This document shows positions 23,705-32,035 of a stretch of DNA of 64,000 nucleotides, piece after piece. How positions within the stretch are numbered: the first letter of the stretch is position 1; every line of letters begins with the position of its first letter. The position numbers were made by a program, and so were the translations under genes. The stretch is taken from assembly GCF_023101185.1 (NCBI RefSeq), contig NZ_CP078077.1, positions 2,509,630 through 2,573,629 on the forward strand. Direction: 5' to 3'. The notes beneath the pieces are model-generated. The model saw only the letters and a program-made list of their open reading frames with translations. It ran no database searches and was not told the DNA's origin. The stretch is from Microbacterium galbinum. GTDB taxonomy: Bacteria > Actinomycetota > Actinomycetes > Actinomycetales > Microbacteriaceae.

Positions 23705-24944
23705 TTTCGGGTCCGGCAATGCGGCCAAGCTGCTGAGGATCCCGCTCTCCCTCGCAGGGCGCCTCGGCACGCTCGTCGTACCGCGCGGCGATCGTTGGGT
23801 GTTCGGATGCGGTGCCGGGATCGGTGACGGCGCGCTCGCCCTCCACCGTTACGCGACCGCGCAGGGCCACGAGGCGGTCTGGCTGACCCGATCCCAGCGG
23901 GAGGACGACGAGGCGGCGGCGCTCGGCATCCGCACGCTCCGACGATCGAGCATCCGTGGCTGGTGGGCGACCGCACGCGCCGGGGTCCTCGTCGTCACGC
24001 ACGGTCTCGGCGACATCAACCGGTACGCCGACGGGGGCGGGTTCATCGTCCAGCTCTGGCACGGCATCCCCCTCAAGCGCATCGGTATCGACTCGCCGGC
24101 GACGACCCAGGTTCCGAACGTCCCGGGGTCTGCGATCCTGCGGCGGGCCATCGCGATCCTGTACCGGGCCGCCGCGCAGAGGATCCGCGTGCTCCCGGCC
24201 GCCTCCGACCGCTCCCGCGGGCGTCTGGAGTCGGCGTTCGGGCTGCCGAGCGACCGCGTCGTCGTCACCGGGGAGCCGCGTGTGGACGTGCTCTCGGAGG
24301 GATCGCCGGAGGAGCGTCGCGCACGAGCATCCGCCCGTCTGCGCACGGCGCTCGATGGCCTGGCCGAAACGTCTCGCGTGGTGCTGTACGCGCCCACCTG
24401 GCGCGACGGTGCGGCCGACCCCGCCGTCCCCTCGGCCGACGACTGGGTGCGGATCGTCCGAGTGCTCGAAGAGCGCGATGCGACCCTGATCATCCGATCG
24501 CATCCGCTCGGAGAAGGAGGGTACGTCCCGCCTCTGCCGAGCCGTCGGGTGCGGATGCTCGGCTCCTCCGTGCTCGCGGACGTGACCCCGGTGCTGCCGG
24601 CGGTCGACGTGCTGATCACCGACTATTCGTCGCTCGCCTACGACGTCGGACTCCTGGCGATGCCCGTCCTCTTCCTCGCGCCCGACGCGGAGGAGTACGC
24701 GCACTCACGCGGCTTCTACGGTCGCTACCGCGACGTCGCGGGTGCGGATGCCGCGTCCTCCTGGCCGGACGTGCTGGAGCAGCTCGAGGGGCTGCTGTCC
24801 GACGAGGCGGCGTTCACCGAGCGGGCCGCCCGTTCCGCTACGCTCAGCGCGGAGATGCACGCATTCCGCGACGGCCGAAACACCGAGCGGGTCTATGGTG
24901 CGATCCGCGCGCGGGGAATCCGCGCACCGAAGGGAGCAGTATGA
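23691..24944 (+). CDS. CDP-glycerol glycerophosphotransferase family protein (first copy)
   Basis: 417-residue membrane-associated transferase of the TagB/TagF (Glyphos_transf) family, which adds polyol phosphate to teichoic-acid-like polymers. Signatures are QLWHGIPLKRIG (about 120-131), VTGEPRVDVL, VLYAPTWRDG, IIRSHPLGE, LITDYSSLAYDVGLLAMPVLF and YSSL-associated His/Asp residues typical of the GT-B-like C-terminal domain. The GTG start is supported by the 6-base spacing from TAGGCT and by the SFSFGSGNAAK N-terminus. The stop overlaps the next gene by 4 bases (ATGA). The polymer could be a glycerol-phosphate chain, another polyol phosphate or a sugar phosphate. Confidence 0.88.
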   Translation: MASFSFGSGNAAKLLRIPLSLAGRLGTLVVPRGDRWVFGCGAGIGDGALALHRYATAQGHEAVWLTRSQREDDEAAALGIRTLRRSSIRGWWATARAGVLVVTHGLGDINRYADGGGFIVQLWHGIPLKRIGIDSPATTQVPNVPGSAILRRAIAILYRAAAQRIRVLPAASDRSRGRLESAFGLPSDRVVVTGEPRVDVLSEGSPEERRARASARLRTALDGLAETSRVVLYAPTWRDGAADPAVPSADDWVRIVRVLEERDATLIIRSHPLGEGGYVPPLPSRRVRMLGSSVLADVTPVLPAVDVLITDYSSLAYDVGLLAMPVLFLAPDAEEYAHSRGFYGRYRDVAGADAASSWPDVLEQLEGLLSDEAAFTERAARSATLSAEMHAFRDGRNTERVYGAIRARGIRAPKGAV

Positions 24945-26377
24945 CAACGGCCCGGATCGATGAGTCGGCGCAGACGCTGGTCATCGCAGGAACCGGACCG
25001 CGCCCGGCGCACGCCGAGCTGGTCGGCCCGCGCGCGCGGGTCGACGCCCGTCTGTCGGGTGCGGGGAAGACCTGGAAGGCGGTGTTCGCGCTGCAGGCCG
25101 CCCGGTGGGGTGGCCCCGCACTGCCGCTTCCCGCCGGCGAGTACCGCTTGACGGTCGCCGAGACCGCGTTCGACGACATCGACGTTGCTCCGGTGCTGCT
25201 GCCCGGGCTCCGCGTCGAGGTGGCCGGGGACACCGTGCGCATCGCCGCACCGATCGATCCCATCTACGAGACCGCCGAGGGGCAGGCCACGCTCGAGGAG
25301 CGCTACGTCGCCCAGGCGGGCGGCACAGAGAATGCGGTGTTCTTCGAGAGCTTCTACGGCCGGAGCGTCGGGTGCAATCCGCAGGCGATCGACCGCGAGA
25401 TCGCGAAGCGCGCCCCCGACGTGCGTCGCTACTGGAGCGTGGTGGACTTCTCGGTCCCCGTGCCGGAGGGGGCGATCGCCGTCGTCGAGGGAAGCCCGGA
25501 GTGGTGGCACGCTCGGGGAGCGGCGCGCCTGCTCGTCGTCAACGACTGGCTGCGCCGGAGATTCGCCCGCAAGCCCGGCCAGAAGGTGCTGCAGACCTGG
25601 CACGGGACTCCGCTCAAGCGGCTCGCGCTGCATCGTCCGGGATTCGACCCGCGACGAATGGCGGCCGTCGTCAAGGAATCACGGCGGTGGGACGTGCTGC
25701 TCGCGCAGAACACCTACGCCGAGCGCATCCTCAAGAAGGCGTATGCGTTCTTCGGGCGTCCGATCTGGGTCGAGGGATATCCACGCAACGACGCGCTCGC
25801 GACCACCGATCCGGCCGTGATCCGCGCGGCGCTCGGCATCGGAGCCGACGAACGCGTGCTGCTGTACGCACCGACGTGGCGCGACGACCGCACCGAGATG
25901 GTCGACTTCATCGACGCCGAGCGGCTGGCCGAGCAGACCGATGCGGTCGTGCTCGTGCGCGGGCACTCCCGCACGCTCGACGCCGGACGAGACCATGCCG
26001 GTGCGCGCGTGATCGATGTGACCGGCTATCCCGAGACGGCGCAGCTGCTGCTCGCGGCCGACGCCCTCATCACGGACTACTCCTCGGTGATGTTCGACTT
26101 CAGCGTCACCGGCAAGCCGATGTACTTCCTCGTGCCCGACATCGAGCACTACCGCGGAACCCTGCGCGGGTTCTACTTCGATCTCGGCGCCCGGGCTCCC
26201 GGGCCGCTCGTGGGGAGTCAGGACGAGCTCGTGCGCGCGCTCGCCGCGCCCGACCACGAGCAGGTGTACGCCGAGCGCTACGACGCATGGCGGCGTCAGT
26301 TCAACGCGCGCGATGACGGGCGAGCGGCCGAGCGCGTCGTCGACCGCATCCTCGACCAGGGCTTCCTGACGGCCTGA
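24941..26377 (+). CDS. CDP-glycerol glycerophosphotransferase family protein (second copy)
   Basis: 478-residue second member. The N-terminal 100 residues form a separate beta-rich region (AELVGPRARVDARLSG...). The catalytic domain follows, with ENAVFFESFYGRSVGCNPQ (about 127-145), VLQTWHGTPLKRLALH (about 217-232), VEGYPRNDAL, LLYAPTWRDDRTEMVDF, VLVRGHSRT and ALITDYSSVMFDFSVTGKPMY (split here; about 365-385). It translates from the ATG overlapping the upstream stop, so the two are cotranslated and probably extend the same polymer, one perhaps priming and the other polymerising. No CDP-glycerol synthase (TagD) is in the window. Short GC-rich inverted repeats just beyond the stop may end transcription. 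Confidence 0.88.
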   Translation: MTTARIDESAQTLVIAGTGPRPAHAELVGPRARVDARLSGAGKTWKAVFALQAARWGGPALPLPAGEYRLTVAETAFDDIDVAPVLLPGLRVEVAGDTVRIAAPIDPIYETAEGQATLEERYVAQAGGTENAVFFESFYGRSVGCNPQAIDREIAKRAPDVRRYWSVVDFSVPVPEGAIAVVEGSPEWWHARGAARLLVVNDWLRRRFARKPGQKVLQTWHGTPLKRLALHRPGFDPRRMAAVVKESRRWDVLLAQNTYAERILKKAYAFFGRPIWVEGYPRNDALATTDPAVIRAALGIGADERVLLYAPTWRDDRTEMVDFIDAERLAEQTDAVVLVRGHSRTLDAGRDHAGARVIDVTGYPETAQLLLAADALITDYSSVMFDFSVTGKPMYFLVPDIEHYRGTLRGFYFDLGARAPGPLVGSQDELVRALAAPDHEQVYAERYDAWRRQFNARDDGRAAERVVDRILDQGFLTA

Positions 26378-26418
26378 CCCGCGGCCGCGGGTCCTCGGCC
26401 TGCCATGGCCGGGGCAGG

Positions 26419-27489
26419 TCAGGGCAGCGGAGTGTTGCGGGTGCCCAGGCGGGAGGCATCGACGGTGTCACCGGCTCCACGCAGAACGCCGCCCAGGAAC
26501 CCCCAGCCCCAGGCCAGGTGCATCGTCGGCAGCACGAGCAGCGTCCACAACCGCTGTCGGATGCCGCCACCGCCCGGTGCGGCGGCGACGGCGACGACGA
26601 GCAGCGCGTAGGCCGCGAGCGGGGCGTAGACGATCGAGGCGATGAGTGAGGCGAGGCCGCTGAGCACCCCGGTGAGCTGCAGGATGCCGATGATCACCGC
26701 GACGATCGTGAGCAGCACCAGAACCGGCGGGGCGAAGAAGCGGATGCCGTTGCGCCGCCCGAATCGCCGCACGAGCTCTCCGCGCCAGGCGCCGGTCGCG
26801 CGGAACTGGCGCGCCAGGCGCACCCAGCTCTCGCGGGGCCAGTACGTGACGGCGAGAGTGGGGTCGAACCAGACACGATGACCGGCCTGGCGGATGCGGA
26901 GGTTGAGCTCCCAGTCCTCGCCGCGTCGGATCGTCTCGTCGAAGAGACCGACCTCATCGAGGACCTCGCGGCGCATCACGCCGAGGTACGCGGATTCCGC
27001 TTCGCCCTCGTGCGCGCCGCCGTGGTAGGCGCCGCCTCCGAGGCCGACGGGGGAGTTGTAGAGGCGTGCGACGGCCTTCTGGAACGGTGCGCGGCCCTCG
27101 GCGTGCATCACACCGCCGACGTTGGACGCGCCCGTGCGCTCGAGGGTCTGCATGGCACGGGCGGCGTAGCCGGGGGAGAGCTCCGAGTGCGCGTCGACGC
27201 GGATCACGGTCGAGTACCGGCCCGCGCGGATCGCCGCGTTCAGGCCCACCGGGATGTGCGCGGCGGGGTTGTCGACGAGGCGGATGCGCTCGTCGTCGGC
27301 GGCCAGTCGGTTCGCGATCTCGGTCGTTCCGTCGGTCGAGGGTCCGAGGGCGAGGATCAGCTCGACGGGAACGTCGAGATCCTGGGCGAGGACGGACTGC
27401 ACAGCGTGCTCCAGATACCCGCGTTCGTTCAGCACGGGCATGACGAAGGAGACCCCGACGGGCGGCGCGTGCGAATCGTCATGCTGCAT
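26419..27489 (-). CDS. Family 2 glycosyltransferase with C-terminal membrane spans
   Basis: 356-residue inverting GT-A transferase resembling ExoA-type succinoglycan glycosyltransferases. The N-terminal catalytic part shows VSFVMPVLNERGYLEH (about 13-28), a metal-site VIRVDAHSELSPGYA (about 94-108) and RRGEDWELNLRIRQAGH (about 187-203). Four hydrophobic stretches from about 250 onward (VLVLLTIVAVIIGILQ, IASIVYAPLAAYALLVV and others) anchor it in the membrane. It is the only minus-strand gene in this stretch, convergent with the CDP-glycerol transferase pair and divergent from the third copy. It probably builds a linkage unit or side chain of the same envelope polymer (inference). Confidence 0.88.
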   Translation of the reverse strand: MQHDDSHAPPVGVSFVMPVLNERGYLEHAVQSVLAQDLDVPVELILALGPSTDGTTEIANRLAADDERIRLVDNPAAHIPVGLNAAIRAGRYSTVIRVDAHSELSPGYAARAMQTLERTGASNVGGVMHAEGRAPFQKAVARLYNSPVGLGGGAYHGGAHEGEAESAYLGVMRREVLDEVGLFDETIRRGEDWELNLRIRQAGHRVWFDPTLAVTYWPRESWVRLARQFRATGAWRGELVRRFGRRNGIRFFAPPVLVLLTIVAVIIGILQLTGVLSGLASLIASIVYAPLAAYALLVVAVAAAPGGGGIRQRLWTLLVLPTMHLAWGWGFLGGVLRGAGDTVDASRLGTRNTPLP

Positions 27490-27555
27490 CCGTCGATCAT
27501 GTCATGGGGCGTCGGACGTTCGCTGATCGAGATCTCGGCCCCGCTCCCGGCTCGG

Positions 27556-27561
27556 TATCCT
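27556..27561 (+). promoter_or_regulatory. -10-like element for third CDP-glycerol transferase-like gene
   Basis: TATCCT, 6 bases (GGAGGG), then ATG at 27568. The spacer itself looks like a Shine-Dalgarno, so a slightly earlier start would give an SD-led mRNA and a later one a leaderless mRNA. Confidence 0.5.
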
Positions 27562-27567
27562 GGAGGG

Positions 27568-28851
27568 ATGGGTGCGATCTCCGACGCGAAGAAGGCGTAC
27601 CGTCTGCTGAAGCGGGCGGTCGCGTCGAGGACGGCCGTGCAGCGCGTGCGCCGCAGCCTCGCGGTCAGCGAGCAGTTCCCCGAAGGGCACTTCAAGATCG
27701 CCGTCTACTTCGCCGATGGTGCGGTGAACATGTACCAGATGCGGCAGTGGTACCGGCCGCTCGCCGAACTGTCGAAGCGCTGGCCGGTCGTCGTGCTCGC
27801 GCGGCAGGCGACGGGTGCCGAGAAGCTGCTCGCCGAGGACGCCCCTCCGGTCGTGTTCGTGCCGACCGTGCGCAACCTCGAGAAGTTCGTCGCGCAGCAC
27901 GACATCCGCATCGTGCTGTACGTCAACCAGAACACCCGCAACTTCCAGATGTTCCGGTACGGACGCCGGTGGCACGTGTTCATCAACCACGGCGAGTCCG
28001 ACAAGATGTACATGACCACCAACCAGTACAAGGCGTACGACTACGCGATGGTGGCGGGTCAGGCGGCGCGTGACCGTCTCTCGCGCACTCTCTGGGCCTA
28101 CGACGTCGATCGGCGCACCATCGAGATCGGCCGTCCGCAGGCCGATCACTATTCGGGCGAGCTCCCCTTCACGCCGGACGACCGCACCGTGGTGCTCTAT
28201 GCGCCCACCTGGGAGGGCGACCGACCGAGCGCGCACTACGGGTCGATCGCCACGCACGGCGAGCGGCTGGTGTCGGCACTGCTGGCCACCGGATCGCACC
28301 GCGTCATCTACCGGCCGCACCCCCGCAGCGGTGTCGTCGACCACGAGTACGGGGCGGCGCACCGTCGGATCATCGCCGCGATCGCCGCGGCGAACGCCAC
28401 CGACCCGCGCGCTCAGCACGTGTACGACGACGGCCCCGAGCTCGGGTGGCAGCTGTCGGCCGCCGATGTGGCGGTCGTCGACATCTCCGCGATGGTCTAC
28501 GACCGTCTCGCCTCGGGCAAGCCCCTGATGATCACGCGTCCGGTCGACGAGCGCGCCTCGATCGACACCACGGGCTACCTCTCGGACTGCGAGTGGCTGA
28601 CCGCGGATGCCGCCGCCGACATCGTGTCGGAGGTCGAGCGGGTCCGCGCCGACGATGCGGCGATCGCGCGTCTGCGCATGTGGGTGCAGCACTACTTCGG
28701 TGACACGACTCCGGGCGCCGCGACGGCCAAGTTCCACGCGGGCATCGAACAGCTCATGGCCAAGTGGGACGACTGGGAGGCGCACGAGATGGGTGCCGTC
28801 CGGCCGGATCTCGACGACGATGACGAAGAGGGCGACGAGGAGGAGATCTGA
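27568..28851 (+). CDS. CDP-glycerol glycerophosphotransferase family protein (third copy)
   Basis: 427-residue diverged member of the TagB/TagF-like family. Family-like segments are FINHGESDKMYMTTNQYKAY (about 147-166, the counterpart of the WHG...K motif), VVLYAPTWEGDRPSAHYGS (about 207-225), VIYRPHPRSGVVD and AADVAVVDISAMVYDRLASG (about 307-326, counterpart of TDYSS). The C-terminus ends in a run of acidic residues (DDDDEEGDEEEI), which is unusual for the family. Because WHGTPLKR is replaced by NHGESDK, the acceptor or activity may differ from the other two copies. The birA gene follows after 2 bases, so the two are cotranscribed. Confidence 0.82.
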   Translation: MGAISDAKKAYRLLKRAVASRTAVQRVRRSLAVSEQFPEGHFKIAVYFADGAVNMYQMRQWYRPLAELSKRWPVVVLARQATGAEKLLAEDAPPVVFVPTVRNLEKFVAQHDIRIVLYVNQNTRNFQMFRYGRRWHVFINHGESDKMYMTTNQYKAYDYAMVAGQAARDRLSRTLWAYDVDRRTIEIGRPQADHYSGELPFTPDDRTVVLYAPTWEGDRPSAHYGSIATHGERLVSALLATGSHRVIYRPHPRSGVVDHEYGAAHRRIIAAIAAANATDPRAQHVYDDGPELGWQLSAADVAVVDISAMVYDRLASGKPLMITRPVDERASIDTTGYLSDCEWLTADAAADIVSEVERVRADDAAIARLRMWVQHYFGDTTPGAATAKFHAGIEQLMAKWDDWEAHEMGAVRPDLDDDDEEGDEEEI

Positions 28852-28853
28852 TC

Positions 28854-29621
28854 ATGGATCTCCCGCTCGCGCGAGACGTCGCCCCCCGGATCGAGTACGT
28901 GCCGGCGTCGGCATCCACGAACGCCGATCTGCGGCTGCTGGCCGAGGATCCGCTCGGCTGGCCGCACCTGTCGACCCTGATCACACGGAACCAGACCGCC
29001 GGTCGCGGACGGCTGGATCGCGTCTGGACGGCTCCCGACGGGGCGGCGCTGGCGATCTCGGTCGTCGTGCGCGTCTCGGTGGAACCGGTGCTCCGCGGTT
29101 GGATCCCCCTGATCGCGGGGATCGCGATGGCGGATGCCGTCGCCGCACAGCTGCCCGCACGTGCGGTGGGCGTGAAATGGCCGAACGACGTGCTCGTCGA
29201 CGAGCGGAAGATCTGCGGCATCCTCGCCGAGGCGACGTCGGATGCGATCATCGTCGGCGCCGGCGTCAACACGGCCATGACGGCGGCGCAGCTGCCCGTG
29301 CCCACCGCGACATCGTTCGCCGTGGAGGGGGCCGCCGCCGATGAGGATCGGCTGCTCGCCGACTACCTCCGAGGATTCGACGCGCACCTCGCGGCTCTCG
29401 CCGAGGCCGACGACGCGGTCTCCAGCGGCCTGCACGCCGCGGCGACGGGCCGGATCACGACCCTCGGTCGCACCGTGCGGGTGTCGTTGCCGGGGGAGCG
29501 GACGCTCGACGGCATCGCGCGCGAGCTCGACGACGAGGGGCGTCTCGTGGTGCGTCACGGCGGGGTGGATCATCCGATCTCCGCCGGTGACGTCGTGCAC
29601 GTGCGCCCTCTCGCGGACTGA
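28854..29621 (+). CDS. birA: Biotin-[acetyl-CoA-carboxylase] ligase
   Basis: 255-residue biotin protein ligase that activates biotin as biotinyl-AMP and attaches it to carboxylase biotin-carrier domains. Visible signatures are SASTNADLRLL (about 19-29), QTAGRGRLDRVW (about 47-58, with the GRGR adenylate-binding loop), KWPNDVLVDERKICGILAE (about 113-131) and VGAGVN (about 139-144). The C-terminal cap domain is present (about 200-255). The N-terminal DNA-binding domain of Escherichia coli BirA is absent, so it should be an enzyme without repressor function. It follows the CDP-glycerol-type gene by 2 bases and precedes the PH-domain gene, the usual actinobacterial order birA-PH-purK-purE. Confidence 0.95.
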   Translation: MDLPLARDVAPRIEYVPASASTNADLRLLAEDPLGWPHLSTLITRNQTAGRGRLDRVWTAPDGAALAISVVVRVSVEPVLRGWIPLIAGIAMADAVAAQLPARAVGVKWPNDVLVDERKICGILAEATSDAIIVGAGVNTAMTAAQLPVPTATSFAVEGAAADEDRLLADYLRGFDAHLAALAEADDAVSSGLHAAATGRITTLGRTVRVSLPGERTLDGIARELDDEGRLVVRHGGVDHPISAGDVVHVRPLAD

Positions 29622-29660
29622 CACGCCGCCCGCCCACGCGTCGATGTCGGAGATCACGGG

Positions 29661-29666
29661 CACAAT
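29661..29666 (+). promoter_or_regulatory. -10-like element, leaderless PH-domain gene
   Basis: CACAAT, 6 bases (GGTGGG), then GTG at 29673. Confidence 0.5.
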
Positions 29667-29672
29667 GGTGGG

Positions 29673-30227
29673 GTGACGCAGCCTGTGACGCTCAGCGGTC
29701 GGCCGATGATGCCGCCGCCCGGTGCGCCGTCCGAGGAGCGTCTGATCGCACGCTTCCGTGGTCACGCCCGTCGCCTCTTCTGGTCCGCGCTCGTGCTGGT
29801 GGCCACCTTCGGGGCGACCGCCTACTTCTACGACAACCTTCCAGCGCCGTTCGAGAACTGGATGCTGCTGTCCGCCGCCGGCGGGGTGGTGCTGCTGCTC
29901 GTCGTGATTCCGTTCACGGTGTGGCTCGCACGTTCGACGACGGTGACGACCCGGCGGGTGATCGTCCACGGCGGTGTGGGCGCGCGCAACCGCCGCGAGA
30001 TGTCGCACGCGCGCGGGTACACGATCGGAGTGCGCCGCGGACCGCTGCAGCGGATATGGGGCACGGGGACGATCACGCTCTCCAACGGTGTCGACGCTCC
30101 GCTGCGATTGGTCAACGTGCCGAACGTCACTCTCGTGCACGAGACCCTGGCCGATCAGATCGAGGTCAGTCAGATCCTCGCCCACCGCGACGCCCAGACC
30201 GGCACCGAGGGCTTCGCATCCGCGTGA
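29673..30227 (+). CDS. PH-domain (YdbS-like) membrane protein
   Basis: 184-residue protein with two adjacent membrane spans (about 35-53 LFWSALVLVATFGATAYFY and about 64-86 MLLSAAGGVVLLLVVIPFTVW) followed by a bacterial PH-like domain (about 92-170, STTVTTRRVIVHGG ... RGPLQRIWGTGTI). The function is unknown. The position between birA and purK is conserved in Actinobacteria, which supports the call. The GTG start sits 6 bases from CACAAT, again a leaderless arrangement. The downstream 94-base gap holds only a small inverted repeat (CGCACTGCGGTGCG, near 30236). Confidence 0.85.
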   Translation: MTQPVTLSGRPMMPPPGAPSEERLIARFRGHARRLFWSALVLVATFGATAYFYDNLPAPFENWMLLSAAGGVVLLLVVIPFTVWLARSTTVTTRRVIVHGGVGARNRREMSHARGYTIGVRRGPLQRIWGTGTITLSNGVDAPLRLVNVPNVTLVHETLADQIEVSQILAHRDAQTGTEGFASA

Positions 30228-30321
30228 CGCGCGCCCGCACTGCGGTGCGCCTGGGATCTCGAGATGTCATCCGCACCGATGACGATGCGCGAGAATGGTC
30301 GAGACGAAAGGGAGACGGCAC

Positions 30322-31446
30322 ATGGCTTTGCGTGTGGGCGTGATCGGCGGCGGACAGCTGGCTCGGATGATGATCGCTCCGGCGGTCGAACTGGGGCTCG
30401 ATCTCCGAGTGCTCGCCGAGGGCGAGGGGATGTCGGCCCAGCTCGCCGCGACCGCCGTCGGCGATTATCACGATCTCGAGACCGTGCGCGCCTTCGTCGC
30501 CGACGTCGATGTCGTCACCTTCGACCACGAGCACGTGCCGCAGGACATCCTGCGCGCCCTCGTCGCCGATGGCGTGGCCGTGCACCCGGGCCCCGACGCC
30601 CTCCAGTTCGCCCAGGACAAGCTGGTCATGCGCGCGCGCCTGGCGGACCTCGGAGTGCCCCAGCCCGACTGGGCTGCGGTCGCCTCCGAGCAGGAGCTGC
30701 AGTCCTTCCTCGACGCCCACGACGGCCAGGGCGTCGTCAAGACGCCGCGCGGCGGGTACGACGGAAAAGGTGTGCGCGTCGTCCGTGCCGCGAGCGATGC
30801 CCGCGACTGGTTCGCCGCCGTGCCCGCGGGCGAAGCTCTGCTGGTCGAGGAGCTGGTGCCCTTCGTGCGCGAACTCGCGCAGCAGGTGGCGCGCCGCCCG
30901 AGCGGTGAGATCGCGGCCTATCCCGTCGTCGAGACCGTGCAGCGCGATGGCGTCTGCGCCGAGGTGATCGCGCCGGCACCGGCGGCCGCCGAGCGCCTCG
31001 TCGAGGTGGCCGAGAGCATCGGCATCCGCATCGCCGAGGGGCTCGGCGTGACGGGGATGCTCGCCGTTGAGCTGTTCGAGACCGACGACGAGCGCATCCT
31101 CGTGAACGAGCTGGCCATGCGCCCCCACAACAGCGGTCATTGGAGCCAGGACGGCGCCGTCACCGGGCAGTTCGAGCAGCATCTGCGCGCCGTGGCCGAC
31201 CTCCCCCTCGGCAGCACCGCCCCGCGCGCACCGTGGTCGGTCATGGTCAACATCCTCGGCGGTCCCGCCGAGGGAGGGCTCGGGGAGCGCTTCGCGAGCG
31301 CGATGGTCGCCCACCCCGAGGCGAAGATCCACACCTATGGCAAGGATCCGCGGCCCGGGCGCAAGGTCGGCCACGTGAACGTGTCGTCGAGCGATCTCGA
31401 CGACGCGGTCTACGTCGCGCGCGCCGCGGCCGCCCATTTCGCCTGA
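30322..31446 (+). CDS. purK: 5-(carboxyamino)imidazole ribonucleotide synthase PurK
   Basis: 374-residue ATP-grasp enzyme of purine synthesis that converts AIR, ATP and bicarbonate to N5-CAIR. The N-terminal dinucleotide-like loop VGVIGGGQLARMM (about 4-16), ATP-grasp loop TPRGGYDGKGVRVV (about 140-153), LLVEELVPFVRELAQQVAR (about 173-191) and MRPHNSGHWSQDGA near 268-281 (the PurK signature RPHNSGH) are all present. The ATG at 30322 has GGGAGA upstream at 30310-30315. It is followed by purE after 73 bases; the two enzymes catalyse consecutive steps. Confidence 0.96.
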   Translation: MALRVGVIGGGQLARMMIAPAVELGLDLRVLAEGEGMSAQLAATAVGDYHDLETVRAFVADVDVVTFDHEHVPQDILRALVADGVAVHPGPDALQFAQDKLVMRARLADLGVPQPDWAAVASEQELQSFLDAHDGQGVVKTPRGGYDGKGVRVVRAASDARDWFAAVPAGEALLVEELVPFVRELAQQVARRPSGEIAAYPVVETVQRDGVCAEVIAPAPAAAERLVEVAESIGIRIAEGLGVTGMLAVELFETDDERILVNELAMRPHNSGHWSQDGAVTGQFEQHLRAVADLPLGSTAPRAPWSVMVNILGGPAEGGLGERFASAMVAHPEAKIHTYGKDPRPGRKVGHVNVSSSDLDDAVYVARAAAAHFA

Positions 31447-31507
31447 TTCGCCGCACGAGGGTGCCGATCGGCCGCGTGCCGTGGGGGCAATCTCCAGCAC
31501 CAGACCG

Positions 31508-31513
31508 TAGCCT
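31508..31513 (+). promoter_or_regulatory. -10-like element, leaderless purE
   Basis: TAGCCT, 6 bases (GTTCTG), then GTG at 31520. It suggests purE also has its own promoter. Confidence 0.55.
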
Positions 31514-31519
31514 GTTCTG

Positions 31520-32035
31520 GTGACCGAGCCACTGCACTCCTCCGCCGCGCCCCTGGTCGGCGTCGTCATGGGATCCGACTCCGATTGGCGCGTCATGAGC
31601 GACGCGTCCCAGGCGCTCACCGACTTCGGCATCGCGCACGAGGTCGAGGTGGTGTCGGCGCACCGCACGCCGGACAAGCTGATGAGCTACGCCCGCGAGG
31701 CTCGTGCCCGCGGCATCCGCGTCATCATCGCGGGCGCCGGCGGCGCGGCCCATCTGCCGGGCATGCTCGCCTCGATGACGCCGTTGCCCGTGGTCGGTGT
31801 GCCCGTGCCGCTCGCCTACCTCGACGGAATGGATTCGCTGCTGTCGATCGTGCAGATGCCCGCGGGCATCCCCGTCGCCACGGTATCGATCGGGGGAGCG
31901 CGCAACGCCGGTCTGCTCGCCGCTCGGATCCTCGGGACCGCCGATGAGGCTCTCGCCGACCGCGTCGAGGACTACGCCCGCGAGCTCGAGGCCCAGGTCG
32001 AGGCCAAGAACGAACGGCTGAAGGACTCCCTGTGA
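31520..32035 (+). CDS. purE: 5-(carboxyamino)imidazole ribonucleotide mutase PurE
   Basis: 171-residue class I PurE that moves the carboxylate of N5-CAIR to give CAIR in purine synthesis. Signatures are [17 protein letters not shown] (about 13-29), [13 protein letters not shown] (about 47-59), [16 protein letters not shown] (about 72-87, containing the GGAAHLPG hallmark) and the VGVPV region following. The start codon GTG lies 6 bases after a -10-like TAGCCT, so besides readthrough from purK a leaderless transcript is likely. Its last codons overlap the LCP gene by 4 bases (GTGA). Confidence 0.96.
   Translation: MTEPLHSSAAPLVGVVMGSDSDWRVMSDASQALTDFGIAHEVEVVSAHRTPDKLMSYAREARARGIRVIIAGAGGAAHLPGMLASMTPLPVVGVPVPLAYLDGMDSLLSIVQMPAGIPVATVSIGGARNAGLLAARILGTADEALADRVEDYARELEAQVEAKNERLKDSL

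Noticed and set aside
26378..26418. Strong terminator between convergent envelope genes
   Set aside because: CCCGCGGCCGCGGG and CGGCCTGCCATGGCCG are short GC palindromes with tiny loops and no U tract; not listed as a feature.
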